DNA from: Isoetes taiwanensis
Lineage: Eukaryota; Streptophyta; Lycopodiopsida; Isoetales; Isoetaceae
DNA length: 64,000 nt
Direction: 5' to 3'
Assembly (NCBI GenBank): GCA_021234155.1
Contig: JAJEKV010000008.1
Coordinates: forward strand, 17,908,042-17,972,041
Shown: one piece after another, positions 34,810-45,932 of the stretch
Layout: every line of letters begins with the position of its first letter
Position numbering within the stretch: the first letter of the stretch is position 1
Position numbers and translations under genes: made by a program
The notes under the pieces: generated by a model
Databases searched by the model: none
Told to the model about the DNA's origin: nothing
Seen by the model: only the letters and a program-made list of their open reading frames with translations

Positions 34810-35165
34810 CAAAGTGGTGAAATAGACTTGGCTAAAGTATGCCAAAATTTGAGGTGAAAGCTTCTAATGTTTAGCTAAACTTTCTAAATTTTGCGACCTG
34901 TACTTTCTTACATTTGGCTAAACTTTTATTTAAAAAAGAAAAAATCTTCTATCTTTTGACTATTTTGCACTAATTCAAGACCTAAATACTAACCAACCAT
35001 AATAAATATAAAGGCTATATTATATTTTGGCTAAAGTACACTAAAATTTGACGTAAAAGCTTCTAAGTTTTGGCTAAACTTTCTAAATTTTGGCAGTTAC
35101 ACTTTCTTGCGATTAGCTAAAGTCGGACGAAATGGAGGTGGGGCGTGAAATAGACTTGGCTAAAT
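34810..35165. repeat. Degenerate direct repeats rich in TTGGCTAAA
   Basis: A block of about 110 bp (TTGGCTAAAGTAYRCYAAAAT, then TTGAGGTGAAAGCTTCTAA and GCTAAACTTTCTAAATTTTG) occurs at about 34826-34930 and again at 35029-35140. TGAAATAGACTTGGCTAAA also occurs at 34816 and 35148, on both sides of the pair, followed by inverted TTTAGCCA runs to 35260. This is the layout of a small transposon with sub-repeats, but clean ends were not found. Confidence 0.65.
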
Positions 35166-37897
35166 TTTTATTTTTTTTAGCCCAAAAATGGCCATAGTTT
35201 AGCCAATTTTTTTCCAAACAAGGCCAAAATTTCGCCATTTAGCTAAGTTTAGCCACTAATTTTTTCCATGCTTTCAATGTGGTAAGATCTCACTGTCCAC
35301 GACAGATAGTGTTACATCAACGCCTACTATGAATCTCTCTTAATGTACAATAGCTGGTAATGAAGCAAACTCCTTCTATGTGCCAGTCCTAGAAGCATGC
35401 GCCATATAGCCCGAGCAGATGATGCACCTCATTCCCCTATGCAGGTATAGTGCTTTCGTATAGTGATATACCTATTCGGGGCATATTGCATGAATTTGAC
35501 CTTTGCTCTTCTGATTCAGATTTAGTGCATATATTTTGCGATTTTTGGAGCAAAGGGAAGCCAATGATTTAGAAAAGGATGAAATCAGCACGACAAAGCC
35601 ATGGACAAGGTATGCAACAATTGTGTTTGAGCTTTTTCACACAGTTGGGTGCTAAGCATCTGTGTTGCAGCTATGCTGCTAGCCAAATTGACAAACTCGG
35701 AGATTGAGACATGAAGTAAGTTACTTAAGAGCTATGTTCTGTAATGTTCATTATTTTTTAAATTATGGTATGTTCAACCAGCTCATGAAGCCAAAGCACT
35801 TGATTGACATTTGAATAATGTAAATGTTGTGGCGCTACTAAGTTGTATCTATTTTTGTAGGGTTGCAATGTCTACATTATTATGTGAATTGTTACGAAGG
35901 TAAGTTAATCATAATTTGAAAAATTGTGGCAATTACTTTCCTGGAATATTGATTTCTTATTTTACAAGGTTTGGAAGCAGGTCCTATTGCCTAACACAAT
36001 TGTGTGGAACATCAAACTGAAGATCTTAGATATTCTTATGGCAAGCTCTATGGATTTTAAGTCACAGGAGAAAATTTTGCATAAAAATCCACTTCCCCAA
36101 CTCTGGTCCTGTTAATGTGATTGTTGCTCAGAAAGCAAATGAGGATTTCATGGATTCAGGTCATTGAGAACAAGCCATATGATAACAAGGCAGATATCTT
36201 CAGTTTTAGAATAGTGACTGGTCGGGCACTATTATGAATGCTTGCATAGGCTTTCTAGATACATGCCCAGATTATTGATATGTGCCTCTTTGATCTTTGC
36301 AGCTTCTATATGATTTTTTTAAGTCCCTTAGGACAGGCTGCTGTAGGAGATGTCCACAAAGTACTTTCGATATCTTTTTAAGTGCGCCAAACATTGAAAA
36401 TTGATGTTTATATGTGGAACCATGTAAAAACAACGTAATATCCGTGTTTGTAGTCTTCTCCAGCTCTGGATGGATAATGACAATCGGATAGTTGAAAATG
36501 ATATCATTGTTTGCTTTTAGTGCAGTGGGATGTTAAGAAATTGAGATGCTCAACGTCCGTTATTTGCATTGATGGGTAGCAAAAGGACATACTATCTTAG
36601 GGAATTAGTTGGTTACACATCCCTAAAGACCTATCATTGGGCTGGCTTACAGAAACATCATGTAGTGCAAGACTACAAGTATTTTGCCATGCAAAAAATG
36701 CAAAAATTATAAAATCCCATAAAAATAGAAAATACCAGTTGTTTTGATGTCATTCCCTTTAATTGCATGTTTTTCCATTGTATTTTCTAATTTCACATGC
36801 TTTTTTTTAACAGAGGACAACCATTGTTATACATAATGCATCATTTGATTTTGAGATAATCTTAGACTTTCAAGAGCTTATAAGCAAAATAAGTATTTAC
36901 AATAAGCTGCTGCTGCACAATAAACTGAAACGACTTGCACTGCACTGAATAAATTGCAGGCATCAACAACAGTTACACTTTTTTTGTTCCAACAGATTTG
37001 CCCCTTTTTTTAGATGCTTTAACTAATCCTAAATGTCATATAATCTGATTTTAGGCAATGCATCAATGTTTCATCTCCACATTTGACCCTCCTTAACAAC
37101 TCGAAATGGATTATTTTTTCGAGGATTAAATGCTTCTAATTATGTATCTTTCCCTTTTCTTCAAACACGTTAATGAAGGCATTTAGGTATCTTACTTTAG
37201 GCCTACTTTCTCAATTCCCTGGAGAAATCAAGGAAGCCTATCAAATTGTGTGCACGACAAGGAATTGAAGGTGTAAAGTAAGGGTTGCAAAAAAAAAAAA
37301 GTCATTCTCTATTCACGATGTATATTCTATATTCAACCATGTCACAAACTCTCATGTTATACTCAGGGCGAGAAAGGAACACTTAAGATGTTAAAGAGAC
37401 TAAGAGCACTACATCCTCATTTCAAGAGGAGATGCCATGTTGTATAAAGATACAAATATTTATTCAATAAGAACTAAAAAAGGCACAACTTTTGATGTGT
37501 GTTGATGCTATAGAGGCATCACGCAATACATCTTATATATGAAATCCATGTTGGTTTCATCATAAAACATTTTGCTCTAAATTGTATAATCCTTGAAAAA
37601 CCAAGGAACCATGTTGAACCCATTCTGGAATCTTGGTGAAAGAAAGCTACCATTGTATGACATGCAGTGAAGTTAGCATAAGTACATATTATTTACAAAC
37701 TTTGAACTTTTCTAGACATTATATATTTATCATGTGATATGCACTGTCATTTCACATATTAACACAGGAATACTCATTGCAATTAAAAACGGAATAAGAA
37801 CATAAGTTCATTATTATTATCAAGCATTGATTATTAGTTTTAGCTTTTGAAATTATGCTCGATGAATATTAGTTCTTGATATTATGCTCAATGAAAA

Positions 37898-37925
37898 GCC
37901 CAGCAACGCTGGGCACATTTTCTAG
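37898..37925 (+). mobile_element. Helitron 3' end
   Basis: A perfect hairpin GCCCAGC-AAC-GCTGGGC (37898-37914) is followed by 7 bases, then CTAG (37922-37925), then T. A GC hairpin just before CTRR, with T as the next base, is the Helitron 3' signature. The body lies to the left; its TC start was not located and no Rep/helicase coding was seen, so it is probably non-autonomous. Confidence 0.7.
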
Positions 37926-39729
37926 TAAGTAATGTGATTGAATACTACTAAGAGGTAATGGTGATTATTCCATAATGCCTACGCCAAAGCTAGTGATTCT
38001 AGATTTGCCAAAGCCCTGTGGACCTGTATGTGTGGATAAGTTGTATGCTCCTATCAGTTGTTCAAGCATTATATTTGGTTCACCTTAAATATTTGATAAT
38101 TTTATTGCCCGTTCACTCTTGTTAATCTTCTGCTCTTAGTAAAAGCTGCTAGAGATTCTGGCATAATAGCTTATTTGGATAGAGCAGGGAAGGCAGTAAT
38201 CACAAAAAGGCAGAAAGCATAGGGAACCCGAACCTTGAAGGTTCTTGTATGGAATGTCAGAGGAGCAAATGAGGCGAGGTTACATGCATCAAATGAAATC
38301 TGGAAAAGTCAAGATCTTGTGCTAATGTGTGAGACATGGCAACACCAATTCAATTCGTTACCACAAATGGATAATTTCCAATTAATTGGCGCAGCATGGA
38401 ACTAAAAAGACTACAACAAAAGGAAGAGGTCATGGAGGCTTAGCAAAAGATACATCGAGAAAGGATCTTGCACATCCGGGTTAGTTTGCAAGTCTAAGCA
38501 TGAGTTTAATGGATTACTTATGGATCAAACTCTCATTGCATCAACACCATGTGTATATAGTCGTATGTTACCCGCCACCGCACGGTAAAAAGCAAAAGAT
38601 AAAGCGAAACATGATGAAAGCGTCTTTAGCTCACTAAGTAACGATATCGAGCATAAGCGGGTGAGATCCTTTTGGTTGAGATTTCAATGCAAGAACGGCT
38701 AATATGCAATCAGTGACCTATGACACATCGAATGATCTCTTTACGGGACGAATCACATGATGTCTCCTTCACACGAATTCGGCAGACTTTGGTACCAATC
38801 GAAAAGCAAAGGCTCACAGCTTGTTAGAACTTGAACAAGATGTGATCTAAAGATCCTAAATGGGATAGCAAAGTATCCAAACTCGAGGAGGAGCTTCGGT
38901 AGTGGACTATGCTCTTGCCAAAGACCCAAACATAATTCACTCTTTTGCAATTGGAGAGAAGGCACCGAATCGCATCACACGCTCCATTGCTCTTGGAGAT
39001 TTAGATGCAAAACATGAGAAGCCGGATGCATTTAAAAGACAGGCATTGATTCAAAAATAGATTATAAGAAGAGGAAGCATACAAAAAAAAGCGTTTAGAT
39101 GAGAAGACGCCGAGGCGGGGATAACGTTGAGCGGGACTCAAGGCTCATATCGGTTTTATTGCAAAGAAGACATGAAATTTTGGCCAAACAAAGAGCACTT
39201 GCATAAAAACCATGTAATAGCTGGTGGGATTTAGAATGCAAAGAAGCGAGATCAAAGCTCCCACAAGGATGCATTAAGAAGCCACGATGGTGGTGTGAGA
39301 ATTTGCTAAGAAGCAAAAAAGAGAGCCTTCATGCATAATAAGAAACAAGGAAGATTTAAGTAAAAGGCTATCGGAAAATCCCAAAGCCTTTTGGAATACG
39401 ATCCGAAGAAACCAGCTCAACATAGTCTAAATATGGATGACCTTGCACAACTAGTTAATTCAAGATAAAATTGCCGAGAAGCAAAAAGATGGCAAAGAAA
39501 GAGAATGTAAAGAGGACATCTTCCACGGAGAAGATATAAGTTTTGCTCTTAAACACATGGCTAATGGGAAGGCACCTGATTTGGAGGGCCTATGTATAGA
39601 GTTATTGAAATGGAGCAGCAAGAAGACATTGCAAATAGTAAATGACATGCTTGAATCAGCAAAGAAAGAATGGTCTTCGGAGGCTTGGAAACTAAATAGG
39701 GTCCAACCCGATCCATAAATCGAGACAAA

Positions 39730-41007
39730 ATGAATGCAAGTAATTATAGGACCATCCTAATAGGAAGCACCTTTTCCAAGTTGTTAGGATCACTCCTGGA
39801 GAAAAAATTGAGCGCATATACAGAAGAACATGGCTTGAGATCACTGTACCAGGCTGGTTTCAGGCAGAACCATAGCACATTAGACCATGCTCTTGCATTG
39901 AGGGTCTTGATTGAAAGGGCTAAAAGGCCAAGGAATGCATTGTTTCTTGGATTCATAGATTTTACAAAAGCATTCAGAAAAGATTTAGGAGAAAGAATGG
40001 AGCAGTTGAATATCCCTCAATCAATCAGAGGGGCAGTATCCAAACTATATGCGGAAGTAAAAGTGAAACTATCCAGGGATATGGACTTGGAAATTCACAG
40101 CACCATAGGAGTCCGTCAAGGATGTCCATTATCTCCTACTCTCTTCGGATTGTATATTGATGAACTTGATGCATGGCTAAAAGAGAATAACAGGCGGACC
40201 GGTTGGGAGATTATGTCCGGGGGTTACTCTTATGCTGATGACGTAGTACTCATTGCGGATAAAAAGGAAGGGCTGCAGGCACATCTCGACAGAGTGGCAC
40301 TCTTTTGCAAAGCAAGGCATATGCAGGTTAATTTGACAAAATAAAAAATCATGGTTGTAGGCACTTATGACAGGCCAACTTTCTTCTATCAAGGAGAGGA
40401 GCTCGAGACAGTAGAATGCTTTAAGTATTTGGGCATTGATTTTTCAGCCAAGTACTCATGGACAGAATGCATCAAAAGACGTGTAACAGGAGGCAAGGCG
40501 GCTCTTTTCAGCATGCTTTCGAAGTGTCATAATGCATCTCTTCAGCAATGGGGGCTCAAAAAACTCTTATTTAAAACTTTGGTGCAGACAGTGGTGCTCT
40601 ATGGAGCACCGATTTGGGGGCCGGGCGCAACAAGCAAGCATTGGCAACAGATAGAGCAAGTATTGAAGCTATTCATAAGAGAGGAGCTGGGCGTTAAGGC
40701 ACAAACACCATATGCAATCTTATTGGCAGAAACAGGGTTAATTCCACTAGAGGCAGAAGCCCTCTTCCAGACTATAAACTTTGTAAATCGGGTGTGGCAG
40801 CAGAATGATGAGAGGCTTTCAAAGCAAGCATTGCTGCATTCTATGGACTCAGGGTGGTATAAGGATGTACCAATTGGGGCCGGGGGGGATAGATCTAGCG
40901 AAATGGCTCGACACGGAAGTGGTGCTAGAGATCTCATACAACAAAAAGGCACCGGAGCGAATATGGCTAAAAAAGGTACTGTAATGACCTTCTATTCCAT
41001 CAAATAA
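39730..41007 (+). pseudogene. LINE reverse transcriptase
   Basis: RT blocks in order: ASNYRTILIGSTFSKLLG, GFRQNHSTLDHALALR, LGFIDFTKAFR (first catalytic Asp), TIGVRQGCPLSPTLFGLYID and YSYADDVVLIAD (the catalytic pair). A single in-frame TAA at 40342-40344 replaces a sense codon right after HMQVNLTK. The same frame then continues to 41007 with KIMVVGTYDRP, FKYLGIDFSAK and LVQTVVLYGAPIWG. Only this stop separates two long clean frames, so the RT died late compared with the endonuclease. In intact elements it copies element RNA at a nicked target. Confidence 0.9.
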
Positions 41008-41012
41008 ATCCG

Positions 41013-41360
41013 ATGCTCACATATACGGATCAGCAGTATGTAAGATCGCATATTCCCTTGTTCTTGAGAAAAATAATAGCACGCTATAGAACATGCTCAC
41101 ATCATTTAAATATTGAGACAGGGAGATGGGCTTCTGTGGCACGAGAAGAAAGAATATGTACTTTATGTGACTGGCACGAGGTTGAAGATGAGCAGCACGT
41201 CTTATTGGATTGTTCAGCATACCAAGACATTAGAGCAAAATTTCACATAGATGCAAACAATCTATATATGCTGTTCGATATGGATCCATCAAGTTTAGGT
41301 CCATATCTTAAATCGGTAGAATCACACCGAGATTTATTGATAAAAGTAAATACTCTGTAA
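41013..41360 (+). pseudogene. LINE C-terminal zinc-knuckle segment
   Basis: The frame follows the RT after a frameshift near 41000. It begins with a basic stretch (LFLRKIIARYRTC) and holds CTLCDWHEVEDEQHVLLDC, a Cys-Cys-His-Cys arrangement usual at the end of LINE ORF2 proteins. The stop is at 41358-41360. Confidence 0.8.
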
Positions 41361-41413
41361 TTATGGCTCCATAACCTTCAAGGTTCGACGGAGCATGATC
41401 AATACAATACAAT

Positions 41414-44400
41414 ATTGTCTTAAGATCTTCAATCACTTCAAATTCTTTGAATAATATCAATAGCACTAAAAACTAATCTTTTATCTGAATGAAGCATTTA
41501 GAAACAATTGAGAACGCAATCCACCGACCTGTTAATATCGGAATACCTGCATTTAGAACCACCACTTTTAGCGGCGTTCTCACCCTCCATGCGCAGATTG
41601 AAATTGATTAATATTTCGTGTAGATCCAATTGATATGTGTTTTCTTTTCGGTGTTTGTTCAGGACAAAGGAGATTCATTTTGGAGCCATACAATGTGTCT
41701 GAGTGACTCGTAGATGGGTTTTTTTTTTATCCATTTTCACACGTATATGTGTGAGTTAGGGGTTTTTTTTTGCTACTACTTGGGGTAAATTTTGTAAAAA
41801 TCTGGACCAAGGAAAAAAAGCCATAGCCATATGAGTATCGAGGACAAAGACTTATCTTCTCGTAGGTGTGCTGTTTTTCGTTCTTTGTACTTCGTTTTGC
41901 CATGTTTGAGTTAATCACCATACGAGTCGTGTGATTAACTGGGGAAAGACCAAGAGGAAGAAAAGAAGAGGTGTAAGCAGCACACAGATCAATTAATTAA
42001 ACCTTACTTATGCTTATGTGTTCACTTACTTGTCAGATGGTGGGGTGGAATCGGTGCAGTGAGTGGTCGGAATAGTTTAGTCGGTTAGAACAGGGAAATC
42101 ACAATTCACGCACGGGGGTTCAAATCCCTCCTCTGATATGATACGTATGATAGAGGCTATCACGTCTTCTTCTTTAAATGACAGCCAGATGGATCATATC
42201 ATGCATGACTCAGAATTGAATTAGGTGAGAGTCGGAGGCAATTTCGGGGAGGACAAAACAACCATTGTTTAAAGCAGTTGTGTTGTTGGGGGACTACCTT
42301 CTTACTTTTTAGCCTACTAAAACAGAATGCTAGCTCTTCGAAGCAGAGTAGAGGCATGATCCACCTTCCACTGAATGTTATGTTGAAAGGATTTTAAGTC
42401 CTTTGGATGGTCAGGTCCCATGCACCTGAATGACATGGTGCATGTCCATTTCATTCATCACTCTTCAGGTAGGCTTCCAAACACCAAATCCGGCACATGC
42501 ATGCCATAACTGACAATAAAGTGGATCGGGAGTTGTAGGAGAAATGAGATGGTTTGATATTGATATTGATTTTACAGGTGATCAAAAAGGACCTTAAGTC
42601 CTTTGGCAATCTGATTATTCTGATTACCTACAAGGATTTTAAGTCCTTTGCCAAGCCAGCCTTCTGTAGTTCTCGAGCAACTTAGCCGACTACAGCACGA
42701 GTGAACTTATAGCTATAGCTATAGCCAAACCTTGTTTCTCTTCTATTATATTATGTATAGATTGTGCACAAAAGCAATGCAATGCAATCCTTTGTGCATG
42801 CCCTCTCTCTCTCTATGTCTCCTAAAATCTTTCAGTACATATGGCGTAAGATGATTTCACATATGGAGGTTGGAATGGGATCGGGTGTTTCCACGTCTTA
42901 CCGGCTGCTTGCTGTGTTCAATGACTTACTTGATTAAGCCATTCTCTATCCATTCTTATTCTCATTTGTTCGCGCATCGATTCCGTTTCTTTTGTCATCG
43001 ATATGGATTGGATATGCAAATAAAGAAATGAGGATCTAACCAACTGGGCTGGCCTGGCCTGGGCTATCCAACCAAGAAAGTGAAGAGACGTATGCATGCC
43101 ATCCATGTTGGTTGTATAGACTCAACATCCAGGTTAGAATGGCTGGCTAAGTAACCCCAGGGGTTTCACCTACTATGAAGGTGATACGCCACGTGCGTTA
43201 ATGGGGTCAGCAAAAACCCTTCGATACTTTGTCCGACCTTCTAAACGCCCTTTCTCAGATACATATTACACCGGATTCCCCGTAAAACCCCTAGCCAAGC
43301 CCCTATCCGTATTTATACATACGGTTTAGGGTCAAAAAAACCCACCCCTTTCACTCACATGGTATATACGCCTTAAACTATGTGACATCCCCGGGTAAGT
43401 AACATAATGGCAATGTATTGGATTGCACTAGAAAGATGCTCTGAATCTGCTCTCAGCCTATAGAAAAACCTGTGTTGACCAGGCGCTCATTCACAAGTAG
43501 CAAGCAATAAAGACAAACGATAGCAATAAAAAAACTCTAATTTATACGGATCTAGTCAAATATTTATCTTTTAGATCTTTGGGGGATTTTATCAAATAGA
43601 AAAAACACTCTCATTTTGTTAATGCCAATTGAGTCAAGGTTACTCGCTGTCAATTCGCACTCTTTGGTATTTCTTGTTCATTTGGATGATACAACAGGTC
43701 AATCATTTGCTCTATTTGTATCGATAGTGGCAGCTACAGGGGATCAAATTTCAAAAAATCATATAGAGGAGTGTTTTTGGTCACCCTCTGCATGCACATG
43801 GCATGCCCCCCTTGCTATATATGCATCCCCCTAGGTTCAGGAAAGGAGGGAAATTTTGGAAAGGGAGAGACAGATCCATTCAAATTGAGTTCAATGCAGT
43901 CCACCAAGAATTTTGGGAGAGCTGTCAGGGGATGTTGTTGCAATCATTACAAACCTGTCACAAAACGTCAAATGGAGTGTGCTGCTGTACAGATAAAATG
44001 TACTAAAAATACATAAATTCATCCTTCAATTAAGTATGATGTACTTTCACCCTTTCTATTCCACGCTTCCACAACTTCTCAGAGCACCATCTGTGCATGA
44101 CTTGGCATTATACATACTTGAGGTTCTAGATAAACGTCTGCAATTACTGAGCCCTCAGTAGTCGTTATCTCCGCTTGTCTAGTATCATCATTACTACAAA
44201 GGTTTTTCCCTTGAAAACCTTTCGAGGCAGGGGTTTTTTAATCCTAGTAGTAATGATTGTACTAGCCCATTGTATGGGTCCCATGACCTATTGGCCTCCG
44301 TGGACGTTAAAAAAACTATTCTATTCTATTTCTATTCTTTCATGCTTTTACTATGCACTCAAATGAAGCGATACACTAGTTGATATGTATTATGCCAATT

Positions 44401-44714
44401 CTAAGGTGGCTCTTATTCAAAATGTATAATTCAAATGATCTTGTAAGACATTTTCTAGATAAATGAGCAATGAAACATGGAAGTCACATAGAGAAGGGAT
44501 TTCGAAAACTATTTTAGAGTTGAATTCTTATATTGTGAAAGGAAACCCAAAGCAGTCAAATTCCAAGAGACTTATTCTGTCTGATACCAAAGAGTTAGCC
44601 AAAATCAGCATATGTATAGAGAGATCATAACAACTTAAAATCTATAAAATCAATGGCAATGAGTATATATCCAAGGGAATACAATACACACTCAATGAAA
44701 TAAAAAAGAACAAA
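41414..44714. other. Intergenic DNA, no gene seen
   Basis: Apart from the tRNA-like unit at 42062-42140, no coding or RNA gene is supported. AGGATTTTAAGTCCTTTG recurs at about 42389, 42581 and 42633 as a dispersed short repeat. A CT run lies near 42803. TGTGACATCCCCGGG at 43381 resembles the start of a Gypsy LTR, but no partner was found. Confidence 0.5.
42062..42140 (+). repeat. tRNA-derived SINE-like head
   Basis: TAGTTTAGTCGGTTAGAAC (42073 on) fits an A box with a paired D-arm, and GGGTTCAAATCCC (about 42116-42128) is a good B box. The anticodon arm does not fold, so it is not a working tRNA. The 3' border and any tail are not clear. Confidence 0.5.
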
Positions 44715-45917
44715 TCAGAGGAGGTTCTGGAAGGAAACAATTGTATGATGGCCCTCTTTTGTGACAGAATGAGAACCATAGAGGGGATTCCTGGAGAGCC
44801 AAGTAAGGTGACCAGAAATTTGGAAAGGCACAAGGTCAAGAAATGTAAGAAGGCGGCTTTGATTTCGGACTAAAGGGGATGCCTTGAATTCATCAAGACA
44901 ACGAAGAAATTTGTGTTCGATCTGCTCAGCAATTCTACAAGACAAAGCAACAACCTCCCTCATCCTGCTGCCTCTAGTTTTAACGAGAATGGACGTAAGG
45001 TTCCACATCAATCCATCATCTTTGGAAAATGACATCACGTCATTCACAACTACGTGGTGATCAGACACTAGCCTTTGTATTTCCAAAAGCTTTTCATGGT
45101 TCCAAATTTCATCCTCCAAATCTACCCCCACCATCTGGGGCAACAAACACCAGGCTGGCTGAACCGCCGTCACCTTGTTTCTAATCTTCATGTAATCTGA
45201 AATGCTTGGCGGTTCCAAACCATGCACCACCCTCAGTTTTTCCTGCTCTTTTACCCCTTCCAAGTACAACCTGAAATTCTTCACAAACCTCTTCCACTGC
45301 ACTTCCGTTGCGCTCTTTCTCACTTCTTTGCATAAATCTTCCAACATTTTCATGAAGGGCAGATGCTTCTCAGACGCCTGCATGGTTTTTCCTTCTACAA
45401 TTTGGGCTGCTGTATTAATTAATTACTCATTATTCTCTGCGAAATGATCCATGTGATCGTCAAAGGGAATGATAAAGAGGGAAAATTTGAGTAGATTAAT
45501 GGCACCTTCCATACTGCCTTGAGGAGCTTGGGACATGATTAAAGTGGCAAAATCTGCTGCTTCAATTTCTGGGCTTTGAATGTAAGATCTGAGCCAAGAA
45601 TTGGCACGTTCTCGAATCGTACTAATCTTGGGATGGCATTTTTCAGGAATGGTGCAACAGAGTTTGAGATCCCCCTCAGTTTTAGCTGCTATAGAGGAGG
45701 ATTTGAGAGCCCTAATAGACCTCATATGTCGTAAGACACCATATTGAGTATGGCCTGAAACTCGGAATGAAGTTTTGGGTGATATAGAAGAGGATTCGAG
45801 TGCCCTAATAGGTGGCAATCCACTATATTGAGTATGATTTGAAATGCAGAATGAAGTAGATTTAAATGGGATAAGGCCATATGGATTGAACGGGCGAAAT
45901 GGAACAGAGCTTGCCAT
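44715..45917 (-). pseudogene. Microbial terpene synthase-like (MTPSL) gene with one in-frame stop
   Basis: The start ATG is at 45917 (MASSVPFRPFNPYG). The frame carries IIPFDDHMDHFAEN, the DDxxD metal-binding motif, near residue 155. A TAA at 45423-45425 follows shortly after. The same frame then runs on with no further stop to 44715: NTAAQIVEGK, LEDLCKEVRKSATEVQWKR, VVVNDVMSFSKDD (the NSE/DTE metal motif, about 45044), and HLTWLSRNPLYG near the end, where this fold has its W-S-xxRY signature. With the stop ignored the product would be 400 residues, normal for MTPSL enzymes, which cyclise prenyl diphosphates using Mg2+. No intron with GT-AG borders removes the stop. Could be a recent pseudogene or an assembly error. 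Confidence 0.8.
45685..45850 (-). repeat. Duplicated N-terminal unit of the MTPSL gene
   Basis: Two adjacent protein units resemble each other: TSFCISNHTQYSG, then IRALESSSISPK, followed by TSFRVSGHTQYG, then IRALKSSSIAAK. The DNA repeats (GGACTTTGA-like GAGGATTTGAGAGCCCTAAT and GAGGATTCGAGTGCCCTAAT) show a tandem duplication of about 85-90 bp at the start of the coding region. Confidence 0.75.
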
Positions 45918-45932
45918 TTTTGCTTGATGCAA

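Larger units (their letters stand above)
30078..37897. other. Long stretch without a convincing gene
   Basis: AT-rich DNA with short frames only. The minus-strand frames 33715-33422 (with a charged, coiled-coil-like DNVLKNGHEDDDVAAPD run) and 33455-33174 are the longest and could be an exon of an unknown gene, but they have no recognisable motif. Repeats listed separately lie at 31884-32043 and 34810-35165. The final part up to 37925 may be Helitron body. Confidence 0.45.
38230..41413 (+). mobile_element. Non-LTR retrotransposon (LINE), decayed
   Basis: Order: AP-endonuclease start at 38237 (LKVLVWNVRGANEAR, then QDLVLMCETWQ), a heavily mutated stretch 38500-39700, a well-kept reverse transcriptase 39730-41007, and a C-terminal CCHC-like segment to 41360. 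The 3' end after the stop has AACCTTCAAGGTTCGACGG and ends in CAATA repeats (about 41400-41413), a short tandem tail rather than poly-A, as in several RTE-type LINEs. The fragments at 8.5-9.1 and 11.5-11.7 kb are the same kind of element. Confidence 0.85.

Noticed and set aside
42062-42140. Functional tRNA gene
   Set aside because: The D-arm and B box are good but the anticodon arm does not pair.
45423-45440. A 17-nt intron (GTAATTAATTAATACAG) removing the terpene synthase stop
   Set aside because: Far too short for a plant intron, and its removal would break the frame.
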